Assembly (NCBI GenBank): GCA_001599355.1
Contig: BCGQ01000001.1
Span: 747,135-811,134 of the forward strand
Source: Nakazawaea peltata
Lineage: Eukaryota > Ascomycota > Pichiomycetes > Alaninales > Pachysolenaceae
Length of the DNA stretch: 64,000 bases
Direction of reading: 5' to 3'
Part shown: positions 18,919-27,208 of the stretch, piece by piece
Numbering within the stretch: the first letter of the stretch is position 1
Layout of the letters: each line of letters starts with the position of its first letter
Translations under genes and position numbers: made by a program
Notes under the pieces: generated by a model
Databases searched by the model: none
Seen by the model: only the letters and a program-made list of their open reading frames with translations
Told to the model about the DNA's origin: nothing

Positions 18919-20964
18919 TCACTTCCCATACAGAACATACCCATTATCCCCTCTCTTCAACTTACTTGGACTCATAATCTTACCAATATCACCACTCTGT
19001 CTCTCCTCCAGTGCCTCCGATGCTCGACGGTTCCTCACAATCGAACTTTGCCGAGGGTGATGAATCCCATGAGGGAAATAATGAGCATCAAGTGGTGGAA
19101 GATAATACACATTGGATAATGGGAAGTATTCATAATTGGATGGAGTCTTTGGAGACTCCAGGGCTTCATTAATAACAGGGATCGAGGTTGGTAAATTGGG
19201 TTGAAGTGAATTGAGAGATTTAGGTGTGATATTGGTGATGGAGTCTGGTAATGAAATGGTTTGGGGGATTGAAGGAAGGGAATGAGAAGGTTGAGAAGGT
19301 TGAGAAGGTTGGTTCAGTGTTTCTGAGGTCTGTACCTGTGAAATATCCTCTCTGTGTGGTTCAGTTGCTTCTCTGGTTAGTCCATTTCTCTCTTGTCCAT
19401 CAAGTTCTTCCTGTTCCTCCAGTTCTTCTTGTCCCTCAAGTTGTTCCTGTCCCTCCTGTCCACTCTCCCCCCTCACAAGCAAAACATCATCCCGATTATT
19501 ATAAAAACTAGGATTACGTCCCCTCACCTTAATCGCACTACTACGAAGATACTTCACAACAACCTCCTCCATACTGCTAGTTAAAGCACTAACTCGAATA
19601 ACCAACGTATAATGATGTTGGTTTTGCTGAGCTTTCCTGTTATTAAGTGTAGCACTCTTAAACTGAGTCTTACGGAGTACAAATCTCATCTCATTATTGT
19701 TCTTAATGAACTCATTCAACAGAAATGTATGTTGTTGGCTTTCCAAATGGACAACACCTTTAGATTTGGCCGATTTCTTTCCTTCATCGATGATCAAACT
19801 CACATCACAGCCAGCATAGTTCGTCTCGGCATACACGTCGATCTTGAACAGCATAATACTCTTCAATTGACCGTCTCCTCCCACTACAAACTTAGGAATC
19901 TTATCAAGACCGATATCAAATGCGATCTTGATATAATTACGACGATAACATGAGATTTTCTCGACCAAACCTTTCTCTAACTCGCTTCTAGACAGAGAGA
20001 AACGACCTTCGATGTCTCCGGAGGCTATGAGAGTGACTGGGGTTCGATTTTCATCTACTAATCGTCCACTACCTGGGTTTTCCGGGTCATGGGGAGTTAA
20101 AGAAAGAAGGTCGAGGTATTTGGCAGAGGAGGAGTGCTTCTTCTTGGATTTGGGGCCGGTTTTGGACCGGGTTTCGTTGATGACGGGGGTCTTTTCACGT
20201 TCGGATGAACTTTCCAAGCTCAGATATTCTTCAGCTCCTGATAATTGTTGGAGATCGTAAGGTTGAGAGTAGTCGATGGAGGGTTCTCTGTTTTGACGAT
20301 CGAAGTTGAGTAGGAGAGGTTGGGACACACCTTGGGACACACCTTGGGACACACCTTGGGACAGGGACTGAGCGTGAGCTTGAGCCTGGGACTGAACCTG
20401 GGACTGGGACTGTGCCTGCTGTACCTGAGCCTGAGCCTGAGACTGCTGAACCTGAGCCTGAGCCTGAGCCTGAACCTGTTGTGCCTGTTGTGCCTGAACC
20501 TGCTGCTGTGCCTGGAAAAGTTGAAGCTGCTGCTGAAATTGTTGCTGAAATTGCTGCTGATCTCCACCCAGTCCAACCAGTCCTGCCGGTGACATCACTC
20601 CTCCCCTCGTAGGAGGCGTAGTTTGCCCAGGAAACTGCCCAAACGGCTGCCTTATCTGAGTCAACAGATATCCATAGGTCTTATTTAACTTATCAAAATG
20701 ATGTAACCAATGAAAGCCGTCTTCAGTAGTATGAAAGGGAGTAGTATGTGAATGGACTTGGTGTGGTACCGGATATCCTGACATTAAACTGCTTGGGTCA
20801 TCAAATATCCCGTTCATATTGTTAGTAATGGCCTGGTTTCCAGTGGAATTTGTCAAGGAGTCGGCGATTTGCCCATCGTTGGAAAGGTTGGAATTGCTGA
20901 CCGAGTTGAGGAGCTCCAAATCTGGTAAGAATAACGAAGCGAATTCATCGTCGATTGAAGACAT
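18919..20964 (-). CDS. RON1: Ndt80/PhoG-family transcription factor, Ron1/Rep1 type
   Basis: A 681-residue regulator with an Ndt80-like p53-fold DNA-binding domain at about 295-490. Landmarks are LSRSELEKGLVEKISCYRRNYIKI, FKIDVYAETN, and the end motif SAIKVRGRNPSFY. The N-terminus is acidic with a long Q/A-rich tract (about 140-225), a plausible activation domain. The C-terminus is S/P/Q-rich with EEQEELDGQE repeats. Ndt80-family Ron1 regulates the GlcNAc cluster in Trichoderma and Aspergillus, and Rep1 recruits Ngs1 to GlcNAc promoters in C. albicans. Position next to HXK1 supports the same role. Its own upstream region lacks ATGTWACAT, so it may be expressed independently. Family is firm; exact orthology is inferred. 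Confidence 0.9.
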   Translation of the reverse strand: MSSIDDEFASLFLPDLELLNSVSNSNLSNDGQIADSLTNSTGNQAITNNMNGIFDDPSSLMSGYPVPHQVHSHTTPFHTTEDGFHWLHHFDKLNKTYGYLLTQIRQPFGQFPGQTTPPTRGGVMSPAGLVGLGGDQQQFQQQFQQQLQLFQAQQQVQAQQAQQVQAQAQAQVQQSQAQAQVQQAQSQSQVQSQAQAHAQSLSQGVSQGVSQGVSQPLLLNFDRQNREPSIDYSQPYDLQQLSGAEEYLSLESSSEREKTPVINETRSKTGPKSKKKHSSSAKYLDLLSLTPHDPENPGSGRLVDENRTPVTLIASGDIEGRFSLSRSELEKGLVEKISCYRRNYIKIAFDIGLDKIPKFVVGGDGQLKSIMLFKIDVYAETNYAGCDVSLIIDEGKKSAKSKGVVHLESQQHTFLLNEFIKNNNEMRFVLRKTQFKSATLNNRKAQQNQHHYTLVIRVSALTSSMEEVVVKYLRSSAIKVRGRNPSFYNNRDDVLLVRGESGQEGQEQLEGQEELEEQEELDGQERNGLTREATEPHREDISQVQTSETLNQPSQPSQPSHSLPSIPQTISLPDSITNITPKSLNSLQPNLPTSIPVINEALESPKTPSNYEYFPLSNVYYLPPLDAHYFPHGIHHPRQSSIVRNRRASEALEERQSGDIGKIMSPSKLKRGDNGYVLYGK

Positions 20965-21801
20965 GATGAGACGCGAAGTTTAGCCGGGTATCGGTTTAGT
21001 ATTAGTGGGGTTCACTATGAGTTGAAGTATCAGCTTGACTATCAGCTTACTTAATCCGCGTTGGGGCAGAAATAAGCGGAAGATAACTGGGGAATTGGTG
21101 CGCAGGGGCAGAAATGGGACGGCACAGGGGCACAACTACTGGTCACCACTACTGGAGAATACTCAGAATGACTCCACTATAATTTTCACTACATAGTTCC
21201 ACTACACAGTTCCACTGCACAGTCCCTGCCGGACAAATCTCATCACAATAAAGTTAATTCCACCTACATACCATCTCCATCTATCCCCGTTTACTCCATT
21301 TCCCGTCCCGCTTTCTTATCACTTTTGCCTTTCCTATCTCTGTTTTTCTGCCCTTCGGGGATTTCCCGGGCACCGCACCGCAAAGACGTGACCGTTTAGA
21401 GTGAGGGATCAACGGAGGTCAAACGGTGTCGGTGTCGGCACGTCTTTATCTGGGGAAGAAGTTGGCGGAATTCGTTATTCCGTGATATTGTGGGCCGGGT
21501 TAACCAGAATCTCAGGACTCATTAGGCTCACCAAACACTCAGACTCATTTCCACTAAGCTCATTGCCCTTCCTTCAGACTTCACTTTAAATTCTATAGAT
21601 TTCTCTGCCCTCTCTAGATCTGCCCTGTACTTCTCGACTGCACTCCACTGCTCCTCCCTACCCTACTCCACTACTCCCCTAGTCTACCCCACTACTCTAC
21701 TCCACTACTCTACCCCACTAACTACTCCACTAACTACTCCACTAACTACTCCACTTCTACGCTACCACTCCCTCAATCTACCAAACTTCTATTAATCTAT
21801 C
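20965..21801. other. RON1 upstream region and ACTAACTACTCC repeat
   Basis: 837 bp upstream of RON1 and downstream of the MoaD-like gene. At 21717-21752 there are three perfect copies of the 12-mer ACTAACTACTCC inside a looser CTACTCC-rich tract (about 21640-21760). No ATGTWACAT site and no convincing gene were found. Confidence 0.6.
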
Positions 21802-22101
21802 CTATCCCGAAGAAACAGGTGGAACAATCACAATCTCACCCTCATATCCAACATCACCAAACACTCTCTTCAATTCTTCCCCACTCCCATACACTACCTT
21901 CCGCTCATCTAATTGCAAATACTCATCTCCTACCACAATCCCACAATTCTCCACTATATACTTTACAAATTCACCTCCGTATTTCTCCTTGATCAATTCA
22001 AACACTTCTCGTACAAGGCCGTTTTGGGTCTCAAACATATCCATCTCTCGATCACCGGTGAACTTCTTGGCGGGGCCAAAGTATTCCACAGTCAGTTTCA
22101 T
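21802..22101 (-). CDS. MoaD/MOCS2A-like molybdopterin synthase small subunit
   Basis: A 99-residue ubiquitin-fold sulfur carrier. It begins MK-x-TVEYFGPAKKFTG and ends EGEIVIVPPVSSG, matching the start and the EIAVIPPISGG tail of MOCS2A. It would donate sulfur to precursor Z in molybdenum-cofactor synthesis, needed by nitrate reductase. S. cerevisiae lacks this pathway, but nitrate-using yeasts keep it. The penultimate residue is Ser instead of Gly; the last Gly, which carries the thiocarboxylate, is kept. The frame runs upstream to a TTG at 22242 through an Arg/Glu/Lys-rich stretch, but the first ATG is at 22101, exactly at the family start. Urm1 is the alternative, less likely from the YFGPA and PPV motifs. 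Confidence 0.78.
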   Translation of the reverse strand: MKLTVEYFGPAKKFTGDREMDMFETQNGLVREVFELIKEKYGGEFVKYIVENCGIVVGDEYLQLDERKVVYGSGEELKRVFGDVGYEGEIVIVPPVSSG

Positions 22102-22332
22102 CTTCCTGTGTGGACAAGTTAACACGATCTGTGACTGCTCCTCAACTATTTGCGTGCTTCTCAGCTTCTCCCCTCTCCCTTTCCTTCTCCTTTCCTTCTC
22201 CTCTCCCTCCCTGCGCCCTTTCCTTCTCCCTCTCCTTCCCAAATCTGCCCTTTAGTGAAAAATTAGGGCGAAAAATTCATCTCTCAAAATCACCTTCCTT
22301 ACTCGACCTTCCCTTAGTCAACCACTATCAAC

Positions 22333-22872
22333 ATGAACGCCATAAGAAAATACACCACGTTTTCCGGCCCCGCCAACCCAACAGTATGGCAGCGATTCAA
22401 ATCTCAAAAAGTTTTACTCAAACCCATCCTCTTGTTCGTGATATTCGGGTCCGCTACTGTCAACTATAACAGAGAACTGAAGCAGGTGGAAGATATCCGT
22501 GAAAGATTCGACAAGAAATTGGTGATTTTGACCGATATTAGAGATAGATTGAAGAATGGAGAGTCTGTGGATTTAAAACAGGATTTAAAACTCATAAATA
22601 AATCGTTTGAGTTCCTCGGATATGGAGGTTCTTATTTTACTGGGCATGTTGAAAAGCCGGTCCAGGATGATGCTGCTGATCTTTTAGATATTTGGGAGCA
22701 ACTGCATGGTGAATCTACTCCTGGAACTACACCAGATACAGCTCCAAACGCAGCTCCAAGAACTGCTCCAAAAGCTGCCCCTTCACTTGCCCCTAAACCT
22801 ACCCCTCATGTTGTTCCTGCTCCTTCTCCACCTGCACAACTCAACAAAGAACAGTTAAAAGACTTCATCTGA
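22333..22872 (+). CDS. Small predicted membrane protein with coiled coil; function not recognised
   Basis: 179 residues. A basic N-terminus, possibly a mitochondrial presequence, is followed by one hydrophobic segment at about 31-45 (LLKPILLFVIFGSATV core). A charged helical region suited to a coiled coil runs from about 48 to 95. The C-terminus is an Ala/Pro/Thr repeat of the APxTAPxAAP type from about 133 to 170. This layout resembles small mitochondrial inner-membrane assembly factors such as the INA complex subunits, but I cannot align it with confidence. It diverges from the MoaD-like gene and is convergent with the first reductase. Confidence 0.7.
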   Translation: MNAIRKYTTFSGPANPTVWQRFKSQKVLLKPILLFVIFGSATVNYNRELKQVEDIRERFDKKLVILTDIRDRLKNGESVDLKQDLKLINKSFEFLGYGGSYFTGHVEKPVQDDAADLLDIWEQLHGESTPGTTPDTAPNAAPRTAPKAAPSLAPKPTPHVVPAPSPPAQLNKEQLKDFI

Positions 22873-22940
22873 CCCTACTTCGCTCCCTACATGTACATAA
22901 TCAATACATTTATAGTCATTTATAAAAACCCTACGGAAAT

Positions 22941-23783
22941 CTAAACAATGCAGTAACCTCCATCGACAATCAAGTCACTACCAGTAGTGTAAGTTGAAGC
23001 ATCACTAGCCAAATATAAATAAGCACCAGCCAATTCTTTTGGTAACAGCTCTCTACCCAAAGGAACCAAACTCCACCATTTCAGTTTCAAGTCCTTATCG
23101 ATATAATCGGTCAACTCGGTCTTGATGTAACCTGGAGAAACAGTGTTAACACGAGCAAATGCGGCCCATTCAACAGCCAAAGATCTTGCCAAATGCAAAA
23201 CTGCAGCCTTGGTGGTGTTGTATGGAGTTTGCAATTGTGGAACATTTACAATATGAGCCGACATAGACAGTGTAGCAATGAAAGATCCCTTACCATTCTT
23301 CTTGAAGATCTCTCCAACTGCCTTAGCGCAATAATAGACACCATCAACATTACAACTCATGAGCTTTCTGTACTCTTCAACACTGGACTTCTCATCAAAC
23401 ATACTACCTGTGGTCCAAGCGACACCAGCATTGGCGACAAAAATGTCGATTGTACCAAAGTCCTTCTCGATTTGTTTGATGGTTTTATCAACCAGCTCAT
23501 ATTGATCGATCGGACACTTATAAGCCTTACATCTGACGTTATATTTGGAAGCAATCAGGTCGGCCTTATCATCGGCCGGCTTACTGTTATACCAAATGGC
23601 AACATCAGCACCCGCTTGCAGGTACAGTTCAGCAATGGCATAACCAATTCCGGAAGAACTACCGGTGACAGAAGCCACCTTGCCCTTCAATGAGAACAAA
23701 TCCAAAATTGGGGCAGAAACATCTGGGTCAGGTCTTGGTAAGTCCCCAAGGGAATCACAGACATAACTTTTTGGAGCAGACAT
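22941..23783 (-). CDS. Short-chain dehydrogenase/reductase, SOU1-like (copy 1)
   Basis: A 280-residue NADP(H)-dependent reductase of the Sou1/mannitol-dehydrogenase group, which acts on L-sorbose, fructose or related polyols. Rossmann motif TGSSSGIG near 41-48, NAG motif (VANAGVAW), catalytic Ser in TLSMSAH, YNTTK as the Tyr-x3-Lys pair, and SPGYIKTEL. The end [19 protein letters not shown] is typical of this group. It lies in the same orientation as a second copy upstream. A TGACGTCA palindrome lies 437 bp before the ATG. Substrate cannot be read from sequence. Confidence 0.93.
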   Translation of the reverse strand: MSAPKSYVCDSLGDLPRPDPDVSAPILDLFSLKGKVASVTGSSSGIGYAIAELYLQAGADVAIWYNSKPADDKADLIASKYNVRCKAYKCPIDQYELVDKTIKQIEKDFGTIDIFVANAGVAWTTGSMFDEKSSVEEYRKLMSCNVDGVYYCAKAVGEIFKKNGKGSFIATLSMSAHIVNVPQLQTPYNTTKAAVLHLARSLAVEWAAFARVNTVSPGYIKTELTDYIDKDLKLKWWSLVPLGRELLPKELAGAYLYLASDASTYTTGSDLIVDGGYCIV

Positions 23784-24373
23784 TGTATAAGGAAGAGAAT
23801 TGATTTGTTATTGATATTACTTTGTATCAGTGGTGTTATCGAAATCTAATAATACCCGGGAATATCTAAACTATTTATAAGTTTGACCCGCAGCAAGTCA
23901 TGTGTCTCGGTAGCTGTAAGGTGAAAAAATATATGTAGGGGGGCAGGAAGACATCTGAAGGGTGCAAAACGAAAGAAAAATCACATGAGAAATCATTGAA
24001 CCCAAGCTCGGATCAACCTGACGCGCTACCGTTCCCGGCCCTTATTCTCCTAAGTATTAGTCCCGGCAAACTTCCCCAGCGGTTACACGCGATCCGCTCT
24101 CCAATTCTCCGGCTTACTCTTTCGGTGTAGAGTAGCCCCGAGTGTGGGGCAGCAATTACTGTTTTTGGGTGCGCTAAGATTTTCTGTGCCTTTCATCTTT
24201 AGACCGAATTTTTTCACGATGACGTCATCAATAGCAAGGGGTTACCGAAGACCAGGCTTTGGGGGGGTTTATCCGATCAAGGACAAGAGATTAGTTAATC
24301 CGGAGTTGATCCGCTGTATTGTTTAACAAGATATTCACTCTATTAAATGTGTATTAATTTTAAATGTGCTATT
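23784..24373 (-). promoter_or_regulatory. Upstream region of reductase copy 1, with CRE-like TGACGTCA
   Basis: 590 bp. The palindrome TGACGTCA is at 24220-24227. The region near 24000-24110 is GC-richer than its surroundings. A 60-codon plus-strand frame (24144-24326) has no family resemblance and contains the palindrome itself, so I treat it as chance. Confidence 0.6.
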
Positions 24374-25255
24374 TTAAATCGAACAATAACCTCCATCTAC
24401 TCTGATATCTGATCCGGTAGTATAAGTAGCGGCATCACTGGCCAAATATAAGTAGGCACCGACCAATTCTTGTGGTAACAGTTCTCTTCCCATTGGGATC
24501 AAACTCCACCATTTGGCTCTAACTTTACGAGGTAAGAAATCGGATAATCCAGAGTCGACATAACCTGGAGAAACGGTGTTGACACGAGCAAAACCGGCCC
24601 ATTCAACAGCCAAAGATTTCCCCAAATGTAAGGCACCAGCTTTGGCAACATTGTAGCAAGTTTGGAAGTTTGGAACATTTACAATATGACCAGACATCGA
24701 CAGGGTAATAATGAAAGATCCGTTTTTGTGCTTTTGGAAAATCTTACCAACAACCTTAGCACAGTAGTAGATGGCATTTAAGTCGACATCGACCAATCTC
24801 TTCCAAGTGTCAACCTTGGCGTTAACATCTTGTAAAATGGCACCAGTACCCCAAACGATACCAGCGTTAGCGACAAAGACATGGATACTGCCAAATTCCT
24901 TCTCGATATCCAAGATAACAGTCTCAACATTGTCTGGATCACTAACATCCACCTTATAACTCAGAACTTTGTTACCGTACTCGGCAGCTAATTTTTTGGC
25001 CAGAACAGTGGCATCATTGTAATCCATAATGGCAATATCGGCACCCAGTTGAGAATAACACTCACAAATCAGGTATCCGATACCTCTTCCACCACCAGTG
25101 ACAACGGCAACTTTACCCTTCAACGAAAGTCTGTCGAAGATGTTCTTCTTCAACTCTGGAGCTGGCCATGGCAATGGGGTGTCAACGTCTTCGTTGATGT
25201 AAGAAACGGTTGGACCTTGGTCCTCAGCTGGAGTAGCGTTACCTGAGATAGTCAT
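24374..25255 (-). CDS. Short-chain dehydrogenase/reductase, SOU1-like (copy 2)
   Basis: 293 residues, paralogous to the reductase at 22941-23783 along its whole length. Rossmann motif TGGGRGIG, VANAGIVWGTGA, TLSMSGH, YNVAK catalytic pair, SPGYVDSGL, and the shared tail TYTTGSDIRVDGGYC. The frame reaches a GTG at 25267, but the first ATG is at 25255. The two copies are moderately diverged, so the duplication is not recent. The upstream region has a TGACGTCA palindrome at 25485-25492, 230 bp before the ATG. Confidence 0.93.
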   Translation of the reverse strand: MTISGNATPAEDQGPTVSYINEDVDTPLPWPAPELKKNIFDRLSLKGKVAVVTGGGRGIGYLICECYSQLGADIAIMDYNDATVLAKKLAAEYGNKVLSYKVDVSDPDNVETVILDIEKEFGSIHVFVANAGIVWGTGAILQDVNAKVDTWKRLVDVDLNAIYYCAKVVGKIFQKHKNGSFIITLSMSGHIVNVPNFQTCYNVAKAGALHLGKSLAVEWAGFARVNTVSPGYVDSGLSDFLPRKVRAKWWSLIPMGRELLPQELVGAYLYLASDAATYTTGSDIRVDGGYCSI

Positions 25256-26002
25256 TGTATTATACACTGAACTGTGAATACCCCCTCAGCTTTTGAATGG
25301 GAATCCCTCATTTTTATATCCTTCTGCGATGGGCCTTGGACCTCGATTACCCCGGAAAAAGAAAAGAGGAACGAAGTCCGGAGCTGAGATGGAAAAATGC
25401 GGAACTCCACAAGCTTAGTGCGCGGTGTGTTTTGGGTAGCATTTTATTAAAATTTGTGTATATTTTTAGCATATTACGATAGTTTGACGTCATCTATTGA
25501 TGGGGGTGGTGCAAGAAGGGGTCTGACAGGTTGGATGCCGAGGTTTTGATTGTTTAGATGTTGAGAGAAGCTTCTGGAAGTAGGTTGTACAAGGCTGAGA
25601 GTTATGATAATTGATTATTTTTCTATACGGTTCCAAGTGATCATGAACTTCAATAATTATGTGATGCTCACCCGGGCTGTCATAGCAGACATACCCCACA
25701 TTTCGGTCCATGAGAACTAATTTGGTCCAAATATCCCAATGTCTTAATACTTACAAAGATCATGCGTAGTCATCCCTGAATTCCATCAATTCTTTTAGAC
25801 CCCGTCGATGCTCCGTCACACAAGTCCGGGGTGCTCATCGGGTTTGTGTGCACTACCTTTTCCTTAGGCTCATACTACCCCATAGTTCCCGGGAGTTAGG
25901 CTACTGACGGGATGATGTGGACCCTTGTTGAATGACTACGGAGAGAGGAGATAAACAATTCACTTTAAACTATAAACAAGATGACCTGGTTAAATTAAGG
26001 TC
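25256..26002. other. Reductase copy 2 promoter and unexplained 25490-25930 stretch
   Basis: The first 235 bp are the likely promoter of reductase copy 2 and include TGACGTCA at 25485-25492. The rest, about 440 bp, has a more even base composition than other gaps, with hairpin-prone segments (CCCCG repeats near 25800-25840). A minus-strand frame of 73 codons looks protein-like at its start but matches nothing I recognise. It could be a structured RNA or a decayed coding remnant. Confidence 0.35.
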
Positions 26003-26836
26003 TTATTTGAAGAAAGTCTTCAAGTCATTCAACCAGTTCGTGTACTCGTCATTCTCAACGACGGTGGAGTAATTAACAATGAACTCACCCAATTCTGGGT
26101 CGCAACCGATGCTGCCGAAATAAACTTCGAATAATTCTTGTAATTCCATATCCAACATATCGAAACCTGGACCGTTGTATTGAGACAACTTGATTTGTTG
26201 AGCCTCAGCAGATAAAGACAGAGCTAAAGTGGAATCCTTAACAACTTGCATAGATTGAGGGAAGAATTCCAAATCATCATAAGACAAGTAAGAATGAGCA
26301 ACCAAAGATTGGTTGGTGGTAGGATTCTCCAAAATAAGGTTGACATTCAATAATGAAAACTCACTAGAATCCTCTTCTTCACCTTCCATAAGCTCCTCCA
26401 GACCTTGATCTTGTTGATCCAAATGTTCAGAGGCCTTGGCATGAATATCATTCAACTCAGTACAGTCAAAATAAACTTTCAAAATGTTACCATCTTCCAA
26501 AGTCTTGGTCAAAGTAACAATCTTCTCGCCCTTGGTATGTTGTAACTCGAAGCCGGCTTCACTTAAGTAAGCCAGGTCTTCCTCACTAACCTTGACTGGA
26601 TTTTCAACTTCCAACTCCAACTCTGAGGATAATTTGTTGAACAACAGTTGTTTGGTCTCATTCAAATCCAACAGAATACCACTGGTGGAAAAGCCTCTAC
26701 TCAGCAAACTTGGTACCAAGTAACGAGTGGCGATGATCCCACCATTGGTGGAAACTTGCTTCAAAGTTCTCTTCATACTGTTTCTCAAGACATTTTGTCT
26801 GGCGACAGCAGACATTCCACGGGTAATAAACGACAT
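26003..26836 (-). CDS. MAM33: Mam33 / p32 (gC1qR) family mitochondrial matrix protein
   Basis: An acidic, trimer-forming matrix protein needed for mitochondrial translation and respiratory growth in yeast. The 277 residues have a basic presequence of about 55 residues rich in Arg/Ser, an acidic loop (EELMEGEEEDSSEFS), and the conserved C-terminus with YNGPGFDMLDMELQE and DEYTNWLNDLKTFFK, diagnostic of the p32 fold. The gene follows the two reductases in the same orientation and is 372 bp from PXL1. Confidence 0.93.
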   Translation of the reverse strand: MSFITRGMSAVARQNVLRNSMKRTLKQVSTNGGIIATRYLVPSLLSRGFSTSGILLDLNETKQLLFNKLSSELELEVENPVKVSEEDLAYLSEAGFELQHTKGEKIVTLTKTLEDGNILKVYFDCTELNDIHAKASEHLDQQDQGLEELMEGEEEDSSEFSLLNVNLILENPTTNQSLVAHSYLSYDDLEFFPQSMQVVKDSTLALSLSAEAQQIKLSQYNGPGFDMLDMELQELFEVYFGSIGCDPELGEFIVNYSTVVENDEYTNWLNDLKTFFK

Positions 26837-27208
26837 TGTATCTTATTCACTTAACTAACGATTAATTAAATTATGGCGATATAAATTAAGTATGTAAAAT
26901 AAGGTTTGGAGATGAATTTTTTTCTCCAAATAGCGAAAATTTGTAGAAAATTGGAGAAGATTTTTCTCCTAAGATGCACGAATGGGGGCTAGTGAAGGGG
27001 CGAGTGGAGGGGCGTCTGAAATGAGGCTAGTGGAGAGGCTAGTGGGAAGTACGGAACTCTAAGTGATCTCCTAGTCTCTTCCTGTGGTTCACTTCCTACG
27101 CTTCACCTCCTACAGTTACATCACCGACTGCTACTCCCTTTGCCCTACTTCCTACGCCCTACTTCTCTCCTACTGCTACTCCCTACACTCCACTATCACA
27201 CACCTTTA
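26837..27208 (-). promoter_or_regulatory. MAM33 upstream region
   Basis: 372 bp between MAM33 and the PXL1 stop. It has an AT-rich part near the ATG with TTTTTCTCC repeats, then a tract of CTACTNCCTAC-like degenerate repeats (27060-27190). No gene is seen. Confidence 0.5.

Noticed and set aside
22102-22242. N-terminal Arg/Glu-rich extension of the MoaD-like protein
   Set aside because: It has no ATG (it opens with TTG), is simple purine-rich sequence, and would leave only 90 bp to the divergent gene. The ATG at 22101 fits the family start.
24144-24326. 60-codon plus-strand frame upstream of reductase copy 1
   Set aside because: No recognisable similarity. It lies in a promoter region and contains the TGACGTCA palindrome.
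25740-25775. ATACTTAC near 25747, which resembles the 5' end of U1 snRNA
   Set aside because: The next bases do not continue as U1, and no Sm site (AATTTTTGG-type) follows before MAM33.
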